Source: Nonomuraea endophytica (lineage in GTDB: Bacteria; Actinomycetota; Actinomycetes; Streptosporangiales; Streptosporangiaceae). From it: a stretch of 64,000 bases of DNA. The stretch spans positions 1 to 64,000 of the forward strand of contig NZ_JACHIN010000007.1 in assembly GCF_014203235.1 (NCBI RefSeq). The letters are read 5' to 3'. The position numbers and the translations under genes were made by a program. Shown piece after piece: positions 1-8,608 of this stretch (the first letter of the stretch is position 1; every line of letters starts with the position of its first letter). Under the pieces are notes generated by a model. The model did not search any database. It saw only the letters and a program-made list of their open reading frames with translations, and had not been told where the DNA came from.

Positions 1-115
1 AGCAAAAACTCATCATATTCCAGACGAGGTGTTGCATGAAATACTTCATGCACTGGCTTTTAACACACTGTTGAGTTCTCAAGAAACGGACGCGTTTTCC
101 AGCGGCTCATTTCGT
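1..115 (-). other. 5' leader of an rRNA operon (16S gene lies off the left edge)
   Basis: Read on the minus strand, this stretch contains TTGAGAACTCAACAGTGTG, then AAAAGCCAGTGC and a hairpin around GAAGTATTTCATGC. TTGAGAACTCAACAG is the conserved block of the precursor leader just upstream of 16S rRNA in actinomycetes (established knowledge, recalled). The segment is AT-richer than the rest of the window and carries no coding frame. The 16S gene would begin leftwards, outside the window. Two tandem promoter-like sequences follow at higher coordinates in the right order and orientation. Confidence 0.7.
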
Positions 116-121
116 GTCTTA

Positions 122-150
122 ATTCTTTCAGCCGGTCCGCTTGGTGTCAA
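122..150 (-). promoter_or_regulatory. Proximal rRNA operon promoter
   Basis: On the minus strand TTGACA (145-150) is separated by exactly 17 bp from AAGAAT (122-127). It reads into the rRNA leader. The -35 is perfect and the -10 is acceptable. Confidence 0.6.
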
Positions 151-212
151 ATTGACACTCGCGGGCTGACCTGCGGGAATTTCGACCACCCCGTCTCCGG
201 GGCAACCCCTCT

Positions 213-241
213 AACTTACTCCGACTTCCGGAGCTTGTCGA
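213..241 (-). promoter_or_regulatory. Distal rRNA operon promoter
   Basis: On the minus strand TCGACA (236-241) lies 17 bp before TAAGTT (213-218). Together with the proximal promoter it forms the tandem arrangement usual for actinobacterial rrn operons. It sits in the divergent gap shared with the AI-2E family gene. Confidence 0.5.
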
Positions 242-376
242 ATCGGGGGTGTCCGTCCGGGTTCGGCGATCTTGGCCGTTCCCGTGGGACTGGTGAACTC
301 TATGTACGTCTCCCGGAACCGTCAAATCAGCAAGATGTGCCGGTGTGGAGGGGATCGTGGGGGTAGTACCCCATGT

Positions 377-1408
377 GTGAGCGAGCGGTCGATACCCCGC
401 GCGATCATCGTGCTGCTAGGCACCGCCTGCGCACTGATCGTGCTTTTCGGGCTGCGAGAGGTCGCCTCGATCGTCGGCCCCTTGGTGCTCGCCATGGTCC
501 TTGTCATCGCCGTGTCTCCCGTGCGGGGATGGCTGGCAGGCAAGCGGGCGCCCGTCTGGGTCCAGGTGGCGGTGCCGTTCCTCATCGTGGTGTTCGTGGT
601 GCTGGCCATGGTCGCGGTGCTGACGGTCTCGGTCACGCAGCTGGCCGGGCTGTTGCCCTCCTACTCCGGCCAGTTCCAGGGGCTGCTCAACCAGGCGCAG
701 CGCTTCGCCGCCGAGTACGGGTTCGGGAACGAGCAGCTCAGCAAGGCGCTGCAGTCGTTCGATCCGGGCAAGTTGCTCGGTGCGGCCCAGGCGTTGCTGT
801 CCAGCCTGGTCGGGGTGTTGTCGAGCCTGTTTCTGATCGTGGTGCTTCTGCTGGCGATGTCGCTGGACGCGCCCATCACGGCGAAGATCCTGGATTCGGT
901 ACGCGGCGAGCGCCCGGGCATCATCACCGCCCTGGACACCTTCGCCGGCAAGACCCGGCGCTACCTCATCGTCTCCACCGTCTTCGGGATCATCTGCGCC
1001 ACCTGCGATGTCATCGCCCTGTATCTGCTGGGTGTCCCGCTGCCGCTGCTGTGGGGGGTTCTCGCGCTCATCACCACCTACATCCCGAACATCGGCTTCG
1101 TCCTCGGGCTCATCCCGCCGAGCATGCTCGCCCTCCTGGACGGCGGGCCCAAGCAGATGATCCTGGTCATCGCCGCCTACTGCGTGATCAACGTCGTCTT
1201 CCAGGGCCTGGTGCTGCCCAAGTACCTGGGCGACGCGGTGGGACTGTCCACCACGATGACGTTGCTGTCGCTGATCGTGTGGACGTTCGTGCTGGGCCCG
1301 CTCGGCGCGCTGCTGGCGATCCCGCTCAGCCTGCTGACGAAGGCGCTCCTGATCGACAGCGACCCGAGCGCGAAATGGGCGGGCGCCCTCATCTCGGGCA
1401 AGGCATAA
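377..1408 (+). CDS. AI-2E family transporter (permease)
   Basis: Multi-pass membrane protein of the AI-2E/PerM family; members export or exchange small molecules, and the substrate here is unknown. Hydrophobic segments begin directly after the start (RAIIVLLGTACALIVLFG) and continue in two blocks, one before and one after a soluble stretch at about residues 90-150. The C-terminal half has the family-typical LLWGVLALITTYIPNIGF and LVLPKYLGDAVGLS segments. The start is uncertain: ATG at 302 and 335 are in frame, but GTG 377 puts the first membrane helix immediately after the N-terminus, as is usual. The next gene begins 32 bp later on the same strand. Family confident, substrate not. Confidence 0.85.
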   Translation: MSERSIPRAIIVLLGTACALIVLFGLREVASIVGPLVLAMVLVIAVSPVRGWLAGKRAPVWVQVAVPFLIVVFVVLAMVAVLTVSVTQLAGLLPSYSGQFQGLLNQAQRFAAEYGFGNEQLSKALQSFDPGKLLGAAQALLSSLVGVLSSLFLIVVLLLAMSLDAPITAKILDSVRGERPGIITALDTFAGKTRRYLIVSTVFGIICATCDVIALYLLGVPLPLLWGVLALITTYIPNIGFVLGLIPPSMLALLDGGPKQMILVIAAYCVINVVFQGLVLPKYLGDAVGLSTTMTLLSLIVWTFVLGPLGALLAIPLSLLTKALLIDSDPSAKWAGALISGKA

Positions 1409-1440
1409 ACACCGGCGACGGAGGTGTTCTCCCTGACGCC

Positions 1441-2160
1441 ATGTATGTAGAACGAGCGCCGCACGCCGAGCTGGCCGGCCGGATCTCCTGGCTGTGGGAA
1501 CAGGTCGCGGAGTCCGACGGCTCCCAGCTCGTGGTGCCCGACGCCGCCGTCGACCTGATCTGGGGTCCCGGCGGTCTGCACGTGGCCGGTCCCGACACCG
1601 GCCCGATGCCGACGCCGATGCGCGCGGGCGACGTCTACGTGGGTGTCCGCTTTCATCCCGGGGCCACCGGCGCGCTGTTCGGCGTACCCCTGGAGGAGCT
1701 GCGCGACCAGCGTGTCCCCGTGAGCGCGCTCGGCGGGGTCATGCGTGATCTGGAGGCGCGGCTCGGCCCGAGCGGGCGTACCGGGGAGTCGCCCGAGGTG
1801 CGGGCGGCGGTGCGGCGGGCGATGGTCGGGGCGGTGACCGAGCGCTGGGGCGAGACGCCCGCGCCCGACGCGGCCGCGCCGGCGATGGCCACGGCTCTGC
1901 GGGCGGGACGGTCGGTCCGCGAGGTCGCCTGGGAGCTGGGGTTCAGCGAGCGCCAGCTGCACCGCAGAAGCCTGGCGAGCTTCGGCTACTCCCCCAAGGT
2001 TCTGCAGCGCATCGTCCGGTTCCAGCGGGCGCTCCGGATGGCCAGGGCGGGGCGGCCTCTGGCCGAGGTGGCGTTCGCGAGCGGCTACGCCGACCAGGCG
2101 CATCTGGCCAACGACGTCAAACGGCTGAGCGGCGTCACCATGGGGACGTTGCTCACCTGA
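1441..2160 (+). CDS. AraC family transcriptional regulator
   Basis: DNA-binding regulator of 239 residues. The C-terminal third carries the paired AraC helix-turn-helix: SVREVAWELGFSERQLHRR followed by PLAEVAFASGYADQAHLAND. The N-terminal half (LVVPDAAVDLIWGPGG, VGVRFHPGATGALFGVP) matches the DUF6597-type sensor domain common in actinobacterial AraC proteins. The inducer cannot be read from sequence. It follows the AI-2E permease by 32 bp on the same strand, so co-transcription is possible. It ends 4 bp from the convergent toroid-fold gene. Confidence 0.88.
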   Translation: MYVERAPHAELAGRISWLWEQVAESDGSQLVVPDAAVDLIWGPGGLHVAGPDTGPMPTPMRAGDVYVGVRFHPGATGALFGVPLEELRDQRVPVSALGGVMRDLEARLGPSGRTGESPEVRAAVRRAMVGAVTERWGETPAPDAAAPAMATALRAGRSVREVAWELGFSERQLHRRSLASFGYSPKVLQRIVRFQRALRMARAGRPLAEVAFASGYADQAHLANDVKRLSGVTMGTLLT

Positions 2161-2164
2161 GGCG

Positions 2165-3013
2165 TCAGATCCGGCCGTAGGCGCGCAGCGTCTTGAGCCG
2201 CTCGACCGTGATGTGACCACCCCACTCCGTCTGTACGGCAGGCGTCCACGACGTCCAGTTGAACCCCCACCCGCCATCCTTCTGCTGCGCGACCAGCGCG
2301 TCCAGGTGGCGCTCGATCACGTCGGGGGCGAACAGCGGCAGCCGCATCGGCTCGGGCGCGAAGTCCAGCGGGAAGTGCGCGGCACCGGGCGCGTCGGGGT
2401 CGAGCGCGACAGTGGCCAGGATGGCCTCCTTCAGCCGCGCGAACTCCGCCTCGGCGCGCTCCCGGTCGGGCGCGAGTTCGAGGAAGAGCACGACGGCCCG
2501 CGCCTCGTACGGGGTGGTCTCGTCCTTGATGGCGGCGATGGCCGACCAGCAGAAGTCGGTGGCCCGCACCAGCCACGGGTGCCGCACGCCGTGCTTGTGC
2601 AGGAGCCCGGCGATGGACGCGGTGGGCACGAGGTTGCCGGGCGGGTCGTCGTCGGTCTGCCACCAGGGCGCCCTGGGCGTGTCGCGCACGCTGGGCAGCA
2701 CGAACGGCACGCCGCCGTCCGGCGTGCACACGCCGCCCAGGTACGCGCAGGCGCCGTTGACCATGGGGTCGTCGAAGGCGTCGAGCTCGTCGAGGATGTG
2801 GAAGGCGACCTCGACGGGCTCCGGCTGGCTGCCGGGGCCGCGCAGGTCGGGTTCGAGGGCGTTGCCGAAGCCGCCGTCGTGGTTCTGGTAGGCGCGCAGA
2901 ACGTCCAGGACCCGTCGCCGGTCGCCGTCGCCGAACAACGCCTCGAACCGGAAGCGGTCGAGGAGCCGGGCGTTGAGCTGTATGTATGTCGCGGCGCTGG
3001 TCAGAATGTCCAT
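2165..3013 (-). CDS. Prenyltransferase/squalene-cyclase-like alpha-toroid protein
   Basis: Protein of 282 residues with motifs of the alpha/alpha-toroid fold: QNHDGGFGNALEPD near the N-terminus and QKDGGWGFNW near the C-terminus, spaced as QW-like repeats. Such stand-alone proteins are annotated as prenyltransferase-like, but they lack the DxDD cyclisation motif and their activity is unknown. ATG 3013 is chosen over an in-frame GTG three codons upstream. No signal peptide, so it is probably cytoplasmic. Convergent with the AraC gene and 51 bp upstream of nothing related; function unassigned. Confidence 0.75.
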   Translation of the reverse strand: MDILTSAATYIQLNARLLDRFRFEALFGDGDRRRVLDVLRAYQNHDGGFGNALEPDLRGPGSQPEPVEVAFHILDELDAFDDPMVNGACAYLGGVCTPDGGVPFVLPSVRDTPRAPWWQTDDDPPGNLVPTASIAGLLHKHGVRHPWLVRATDFCWSAIAAIKDETTPYEARAVVLFLELAPDRERAEAEFARLKEAILATVALDPDAPGAAHFPLDFAPEPMRLPLFAPDVIERHLDALVAQQKDGGWGFNWTSWTPAVQTEWGGHITVERLKTLRAYGRI

Positions 3014-3064
3014 GCCGCACACGCTATCGGGACGCCCGGCCAGAGCTCTTGAAGGAATCGGACG

Positions 3065-4261
3065 TCAGGTCGTGGCCAGCGCCTCCGTCGGCGACATGCG
3101 CGCGGCGCGCACGGCGGGGTAGAACCCGGCGAGCCCGCCGATGACCAGCGTGGCCAGGATGCCTCCGGCCATCGCCCAGACGGGCACGATCGACGGCCAA
3201 CCCTGGAAGGTGGCGTACAGCGAGGTCACGCCGATGCCGAGCACGACGCCACCGACGCCGCCGATGGCGGACAGCAGCAGCGACTCGGCGAGGAACTGCA
3301 GCCTGATCTTCCCCCGGGTGGCGCCGAGCGAGCGGCGCAGCCCGATCTCGGCCCGGCGTTCGAGCACGGAGATGACCATGGTGTTGGCCACGCCGACGCC
3401 GCCGACGAGGAGGGCGACGCCGCCGAGGCCGAGCAGCAGGGCGTTCAGGGTGGCGTCGGTGGCCTGCTTGGCGGCCAGCACGTCCGAGGGCCTGGAGACC
3501 TCGACCTCGTCGGGGTGGGCGGGGTTGGCGGTGGCGGCGAGCACGTCGCGCACGGCGGTGACCGACTGTTCGTGGGAACGGGCGTAGACGGTCGTGGGGT
3601 AGCCGTCGAAGCCGAGGCGTTCCTCGGCGACCGGCCAGCCGACGAGGGCGGCGGTGTCCACCTCGGGGGCGAGCGGCGCCGGGCCGAGCACGCCGACCAC
3701 GGTGAACCACTGCCCGCCGAGCCATACGCGCTGGTCGGGCCCGGCTTCGACGACGCCGAGCCGTTCGGCGGCCTTGGCGCCGAGGACGGTGGCCGGGTAG
3801 CGCTGGGTGGCCTCGTTCAGCCACGCGCCGCTGACCACCTGGGCGCCGACGTCGCCGATGAGGTCGAGCCTGGCGGCGGTGACCGACACGCTGCCGGTCT
3901 GCCCTTCGGGGATGTGCTCGTTGCGGTAGACGTGGGCGGTCGTGGTGCCGGTGGCGGTGACGGAGGTGACCGGCGGGATCTGCGCGATCATGCCTTCGGC
4001 CTCGGTGGGCAGGTGGGAGCTGTCGCCGAACATGGTCTGGCCGGGCGAGACCTTGAGCAGGTTGGTCCCGAGCGCGGCCAGTTGCCGGTTGAGGTCCTCC
4101 TGGCTGGAGGCGGAGATGCCGACGACGCCGAGCATGGCGGCGATGCCGATGGCGATGCCGAGCGCCGACAGGAAGACGCGCAGCGGCCGGGCGCGCAGCC
4201 CGGCGCCGCCGACCCGCACGACGTCGCGGGCGTGCATTCTGGCCGGGACGAGGGCGGTCAT
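3065..4261 (-). CDS. MacB/FtsX-type ABC transporter permease
   Basis: Permease of 398 residues with the MacB layout: one N-terminal membrane helix ([22 protein letters not shown]), a large extracytoplasmic domain at about 55-275, then three C-terminal helices with the FtsX motif [25 protein letters not shown]. MacB-type systems couple ATP hydrolysis to mechanical movement of periplasmic or cell-wall-side partners, moving peptides, lipids or drugs. Its start overlaps the ATPase stop by 4 bp. The adaptor, ATPase and permease form a full tripartite-like set, although Gram-positives lack TolC. Confidence 0.93.
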   Translation of the reverse strand: MTALVPARMHARDVVRVGGAGLRARPLRVFLSALGIAIGIAAMLGVVGISASSQEDLNRQLAALGTNLLKVSPGQTMFGDSSHLPTEAEGMIAQIPPVTSVTATGTTTAHVYRNEHIPEGQTGSVSVTAARLDLIGDVGAQVVSGAWLNEATQRYPATVLGAKAAERLGVVEAGPDQRVWLGGQWFTVVGVLGPAPLAPEVDTAALVGWPVAEERLGFDGYPTTVYARSHEQSVTAVRDVLAATANPAHPDEVEVSRPSDVLAAKQATDATLNALLLGLGGVALLVGGVGVANTMVISVLERRAEIGLRRSLGATRGKIRLQFLAESLLLSAIGGVGGVVLGIGVTSLYATFQGWPSIVPVWAMAGGILATLVIGGLAGFYPAVRAARMSPTEALATT

Positions 4262-4911
4262 GCGATCACCTTGCCGTCGAGCATCTCGACCTGCCGGGGC
4301 AGGGAGGCGGCGATGTCGCGGTCGTGGGTGATGATCACGACGGTGGTCCCGGCGTCGTTGAGTTCGCGCAGCAGGTCCATGACGCCGGCGCCGGAGCGGG
4401 AGTCGAGGTTGCCGGTGGGCTCGTCGGCCAGCAGCAGCGACGGGCCGCCGACGACCGCGCGGGCGATCGCCACCCGCTGCTTCTCCCCGCCGGACAGCTG
4501 GTGGGGGCGGTGGTCGAGCCGGTGGCCGAGCCCGACCCGCTCAAGCGCGTCCGCGGCGCGGCGCCGCCGCTCGCGCAGGGCGGGGCCGGAGTAGAGCAGC
4601 CCGTCGGCGACGTTGTCGAGGGCGGGCACACCCGCGGCCAGGTGGAACTGCTGGAAGACGAAGCCGATCGTCTGGGCGCGCAGCGCCGACAGCGCCCGGT
4701 CGTTGAGCTGCGAGACGTCGTGCCCGGCGATGCGCACGGTGCCGCCGGACGGCCGGTCGAGGGTGCCGATCATGTTGAGCATGGTCGACTTGCCGGAGCC
4801 GGACGGGCCGACGATGCCGAGCAGCTCGCCCGCGCCGATGCCCAGGGTGACGCCGCGCAGCGCCTGGACCTCGCCGTAGTCCTTGCTGACCTCCTGCAGC
4901 TCGGCGATCAC
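4258..4911 (-). CDS. MacB/LolD-type ABC transporter ATP-binding protein
   Basis: ATPase of 217 residues powering the neighbouring permease. Walker A is GPSGSGKST at about 36-44, the signature is [14 protein letters not shown], and Walker B is [13 protein letters not shown] followed by the H-loop IITHD. This is the LolD/MacB subfamily pattern. It overlaps the adaptor stop and the permease start by 4 bp each, so translation is probably coupled. Located at the inner face of the membrane. Confidence 0.95.
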   Translation of the reverse strand: MIAELQEVSKDYGEVQALRGVTLGIGAGELLGIVGPSGSGKSTMLNMIGTLDRPSGGTVRIAGHDVSQLNDRALSALRAQTIGFVFQQFHLAAGVPALDNVADGLLYSGPALRERRRRAADALERVGLGHRLDHRPHQLSGGEKQRVAIARAVVGGPSLLLADEPTGNLDSRSGAGVMDLLRELNDAGTTVVIITHDRDIAASLPRQVEMLDGKVIA

Positions 4912-5942
4912 TTGGGCACCGCCACGGTGGTTCCCTCGTCCACACCGGAGACCTCGACCTTGCCGTCGGCGAACAGTCCGGCTTCCACCGCCGCGTAACG
5001 GGTCGAGGCGCCCTCGACGACCTGCACGCCGTAGCCGCCCTCGGCGAGGGCGAACAGCGCCCCCACCGGTACGGCCAGCACGTCCTTGCGCTGACCCGAC
5101 ACGACGGTGACCGTCACCGGCCCGGTGTCGAACCCCTTGACCCCGCTCACCGCGACCGTGACCTCGACGGTCGTGGTGGCCTCCTGGCCCTCGCCGGTCG
5201 TGGTGGCGGTCTTGCCGATGCTGGAGATCTTGCCCTGTACCTCGGTGCCGTCGGGCAGCTCGACGGTGGCCTTCATGCCCTTCTTGAGCAGGTGGCGGTC
5301 GGCCACGTCGAGGTCGACGAGCACCTCGCGGGTGGTGCCGGTGGAGGTCAGCACAGGACCGCCGGCCGCGGCGCCGCGCGCGGTCTTGAGCTTGTCGACG
5401 CGCAGCGGGCCGTCGGCCACGACGACGTCCTCGGGCTCGACCGTGCCGGTGACGGGGACGCCGATGTCGTCCTGCCAGTCCTCGACGGCCTCGCGGGTGG
5501 CCCAGGTGTACTCGCCATCCACGTCGAAGCCGTCGTAGCCGAGCTTGGCGAGGTTGCGCTCCAGCAGTTCGACGTCCATGCCCTCGACACCGTCCTGGAG
5601 CGTGCGGTAGAGCGGCATCGAGCCGTACAGGAGCGGGACCCGGTCGGCGTCCACGCTGTAGACGGACTTGCCGCGGGTGATGGTGTCCCCCTCCTTGGGC
5701 AGCCAGGTGATGGTGCCCTGGCCGCGGGCGCTGATGTCGGCGGTGGAGCCGTAGCCGAGCGAGCCGTTGACCGCCTTGGTCTCGGTCAGCGTCGTGCGGG
5801 TGACCTTGGCGGTGGCGGGGGCTGTGCGGGCGGCGACGGCCGTACCGGATCCGTCGCCGCCGAAGCCGATCGCGGCGGCGGCCACCGCGGCGGCGAGCAG
5901 GGCCGCGCCGCCCGTCCAGGCGACGGCGCGCAGGGCCCTCAC
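4908..5942 (-). CDS. HlyD-type efflux adaptor with peptidoglycan-binding-like domain
   Basis: Adaptor of 344 residues anchored by one N-terminal helix ([22 protein letters not shown]). The body has the membrane-fusion pattern: [15 protein letters not shown], a lipoyl-like region, and a C-terminal beta-barrel with [19 protein letters not shown]. An inserted peptidoglycan-binding-type domain ([32 protein letters not shown] split over about 135-175) is typical of actinobacterial members. The start is the GTG inside GTGA overlapping the lipoprotein stop; a much longer open frame upstream is out of character and rejected. It should link the MacB-like permease to the wall. Confidence 0.85.
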   Translation of the reverse strand: MRALRAVAWTGGAALLAAAVAAAAIGFGGDGSGTAVAARTAPATAKVTRTTLTETKAVNGSLGYGSTADISARGQGTITWLPKEGDTITRGKSVYSVDADRVPLLYGSMPLYRTLQDGVEGMDVELLERNLAKLGYDGFDVDGEYTWATREAVEDWQDDIGVPVTGTVEPEDVVVADGPLRVDKLKTARGAAAGGPVLTSTGTTREVLVDLDVADRHLLKKGMKATVELPDGTEVQGKISSIGKTATTTGEGQEATTTVEVTVAVSGVKGFDTGPVTVTVVSGQRKDVLAVPVGALFALAEGGYGVQVVEGASTRYAAVEAGLFADGKVEVSGVDEGTTVAVPK

Positions 5943-6457
5943 TTGCGGCCCCCGAGCTGCGGGAACTTGGCCCGGCATGCCTCGACCGCCTTCTTGAACG
6001 CGGGGTCGTCGGCGTTGAGCGCCGGGCGCTTGCCGCCGAAGCCGCCGTTGGGGTCGGGGTCGGGCATGTCGACGCCGTTCTCGCGCATGCAGGCGGCGTA
6101 GCCGCGCAGCCGTTCCAGGTCCTCGGGCTTGAGGTCGGCGCGGTCGCGGAAGGGCCGGTACTGCTTGCACGCCTCGGCGGCCTTCTTGAACGCCTCCTGG
6201 TTGACGTCCTTGGCGTCGAGCTTCAGGCCGCCCATCTTGCCGTCGGGGTCGGGGTCGGGCATGTCGACGCCGTTGTCCCGCATGCACTGGGTGAACTTCC
6301 TGGCCTGTTCCTGCGGGTCGGCGGTCGTGGTGGACGAGGCGCTGGCGGACGCGCTGGGCTGGGCGTTGGCGACCGAGGCCACGCCCGCCGTGGTCGGTTG
6401 CGAGCCGCAGCCCGCTATCACGGCGAGGGCGCCTATGGCGATGAGGATTCGCGTCAT
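5939..6457 (-). CDS. Lipoprotein with an internally duplicated [14 protein letters not shown] domain
   Basis: Predicted lipoprotein of 172 residues: the signal ends in the lipobox LAVIAGC. The mature part is two copies of about 55 residues. Copy one has [16 protein letters not shown] ... FKKAAEAC (about 59-98); copy two has [16 protein letters not shown] ... FKKAVEAC (about 124-163). Each copy has a conserved Cys pair that could form a disulfide and an acidic DPDPDG loop that resembles a Ca-binding loop (inference). It sits between the sensor kinase (24 bp gap) and the adaptor (4 bp overlap) in one operon, so it may be the wall-side sensing or substrate-delivery component. Confidence 0.8.
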   Translation of the reverse strand: MTRILIAIGALAVIAGCGSQPTTAGVASVANAQPSASASASSTTTADPQEQARKFTQCMRDNGVDMPDPDPDGKMGGLKLDAKDVNQEAFKKAAEACKQYRPFRDRADLKPEDLERLRGYAACMRENGVDMPDPDPNGGFGGKRPALNADDPAFKKAVEACRAKFPQLGGRK

Positions 6458-6481
6458 GGGCCCGACTGTGGCCAGCCCGGA

Positions 6482-7900
6482 TCAGAGCGGGCTGGGAGCC
6501 GCCTCGGAGGCAGGTAGGAATACGCGGAACCTGGCGCCCTCGCCCGGACCGGTGTCGAGCGTCACCCTGCCGCCGTGCGCGTGCACGATGGCCGCGACGA
6601 TCGCCAGCCCCAGTCCCGCGCCGCCGTCCGAGCGCGAACGTCCCTGCCCGACCCGGTAGAGCCGGTCGAAGAGGTACGGCACGTGCCGCTCGTCGATCCC
6701 CTGCCCGGTGTCGGCCACTTCCAGCACGGCCATGCCGCCGGCGCGCCCGACGCGGACCGTCACCGAGGCGTCGGCGGGGGTGTGGGCCAGGGCGTTGCCG
6801 ACGAGGTTGGCGGCCACCTGCCGCAGCCGCGCCTCGTCGCCGGCCAGCGAGACCGGGGCGAGCGCGTCGCCGAGCGCGGCCAGCCTGACCTGGCGTTCGG
6901 GCACTCTGGCGCGGGCGTCCCTGATGGTGTCGGCGGCGACCTCCAGCAGGTCGACGCGGCCGCGTTCGAGCGCGCGTTCCTCGTCGAGCTGGGCCAGCGT
7001 GAGCAGGTCGTTGACGAGCACGCCCATCCTGGTGGCCTCGTCCTCGATGCGGCGCATGGTCTCGTCGGCGTCGCCGCCGCCGCGCCGGTGCAGTTCGGCG
7101 AAGCCGCGTACGGACGTGAGGGGGGTGCGCAGCTCGTGGGAGGCGTCGGCGAGGAAGCGGCGCATGCGGGCCTCGGAGGCGGTTCTGGCGGCGATCTCGT
7201 GGGTGACGCGGTCGAGCATGACGTTCATGGCCAGGCCGAGGCGGCCCGGCTCGGTGTGCGGGTCGGGGTCGGGGACGCGGCGGGCGAAGTCGCCGCCGGA
7301 GATGTGGGCGGCGGTGTTCTCCATGCGGGTCAGGGGGCGCAGGCCGAGGCGTACCAGGACATCGGCTGCCATGCCGAGCAGGACCAGCACGGCGGCGCTG
7401 ACGGCGACGGCGATGGCGATGAGCGAGGTGCGGGTCTGCTCCACGTCCTCCAGGGAGGTGCCGATGACGACCGTGTCGCCCATGGGCACGGCGGTCGCCA
7501 CCACCCGCCAGGCGGGGCCCTCGCTGCCGGGCACGGTGTAGGGGCCGTCGTAGCGGAGCCGGTCGATCTCCGGGCCCGGGTCCTTCGTGGCGGGCAGGGT
7601 GGTCTTCAGCGTGCCGGAGCTGGTGTAGATCATGATGCGCGAGACCTGGGCGACCCGTTTGGTGAGCAGCCGTTCCAGGTTCACGTCCACGGCCGTGTAG
7701 CGGGCCGGCGGCCTGATCGGCAGCGGCTGCTGGATGCGGCTGCCGATGTTCGCGGAGGCCGCGACGAGCTGCTCGTCCACGCGGCGGACGAGCATGCCCT
7801 GGAGCAGCGCGATGCCGACGACGTTGGCGAGCACGAGGCCGAGCGTGGTCAGCGCCAGGATCGAGACGACCAGCCGGGTGCGCAGCGTCCAGCGTTTCAT
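6482..7900 (-). CDS. Two-component sensor histidine kinase (HAMP/HisKA)
   Basis: Kinase of 472 residues. Membrane helices at about 8-33 and 160-182 flank an extracytoplasmic sensor region. A HAMP domain follows, then the H-box FLADASHELRTPLTSVRGF with the phosphorylated His, an N-box NLVGNALAHTPA, and G-boxes VADTGQGI and GGAGLGLAI. It overlaps the response regulator stop by 4 bp and lies directly upstream of the lipoprotein/ABC genes, so it probably controls that export system in response to an envelope signal. Confidence 0.95.
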   Translation of the reverse strand: MKRWTLRTRLVVSILALTTLGLVLANVVGIALLQGMLVRRVDEQLVAASANIGSRIQQPLPIRPPARYTAVDVNLERLLTKRVAQVSRIMIYTSSGTLKTTLPATKDPGPEIDRLRYDGPYTVPGSEGPAWRVVATAVPMGDTVVIGTSLEDVEQTRTSLIAIAVAVSAAVLVLLGMAADVLVRLGLRPLTRMENTAAHISGGDFARRVPDPDPHTEPGRLGLAMNVMLDRVTHEIAARTASEARMRRFLADASHELRTPLTSVRGFAELHRRGGGDADETMRRIEDEATRMGVLVNDLLTLAQLDEERALERGRVDLLEVAADTIRDARARVPERQVRLAALGDALAPVSLAGDEARLRQVAANLVGNALAHTPADASVTVRVGRAGGMAVLEVADTGQGIDERHVPYLFDRLYRVGQGRSRSDGGAGLGLAIVAAIVHAHGGRVTLDTGPGEGARFRVFLPASEAAPSPL

Positions 7901-8565
7901 CGCGGGCTCCTGAGCGTGTAACCGACGCCGCGGACGGTCTGGATCAGGCCGGGGATCTTCTTGCGCAGGTAGTAGACGTAGGACTCGACGATGCTGGAGT
8001 CGCCGTCGAAGTCGTAGCGCCAGACGCTGTCGAGGATCTGGGCCTTGCTGACCACCCGTCCGGCGTTGGCCAGCAGGTACTCCAGCAGGTTGAACTCGGT
8101 GGGGGACAGCTCTACGCGGGCGCCGGCGCGGCGTACCTCGTGGGCGGCGGTGTCGAGCTCCAGGTCGGCGTAGCTGAGCAGCTCGGCGGGCGGGCCGCCG
8201 CCGCGGCTGCGGCGCAGGATGGCGCGGATGCGCAGCACGACCTCCTCCAGGCTGAACGGCTTCGCCACGTAGTCGTCGGCGCCCAGCGTGAGGCCCTGCA
8301 CCCGGTCCTCGACGGTGTCGCGGGCGGTCAGGAACAGCACCGGGATGCGCTCGCCGAGCCGCCGCGCGACCTCGAAGCCGTCGAAGTCGCCCAGCATGAC
8401 GTCGAGCACGACGATGTCCGGCTCGAAGTCGCGGGCGGCGCTGATCGCCTCCGCGCCGCTCTCGGCGGTCCTGACCTCGAAGGAGACCAGCCGGAGTGTC
8501 TGCGAGAGCAAGGCGCGGATGTTCGGCTCGTCGTCCACCACGAGCACCTTGGCCGGTCTGTCCAT
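7897..8565 (-). CDS. OmpR-family response regulator
   Basis: Regulator of 222 residues: a receiver domain with the phospho-acceptor Asp in IVVLDVMLGDFDG, the switch Lys in KPFSLEEV, and a winged-helix DNA-binding domain ending VESYVYYLRKKIPG and VRGVGYTLR. It is the first gene of the kinase-lipoprotein-adaptor-ABC operon. The promoter is probably in the 43 bp gap before it, unless the operon continues from the MoxR/VWA pair on the same strand. Confidence 0.96.
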   Translation of the reverse strand: MDRPAKVLVVDDEPNIRALLSQTLRLVSFEVRTAESGAEAISAARDFEPDIVVLDVMLGDFDGFEVARRLGERIPVLFLTARDTVEDRVQGLTLGADDYVAKPFSLEEVVLRIRAILRRSRGGGPPAELLSYADLELDTAAHEVRRAGARVELSPTEFNLLEYLLANAGRVVSKAQILDSVWRYDFDGDSSIVESYVYYLRKKIPGLIQTVRGVGYTLRSPR

Positions 8566-8608
8566 GCGCCTAGCATTACCTCGGCTACCTCAAAGCAGCA
8601 TCAAAGCG

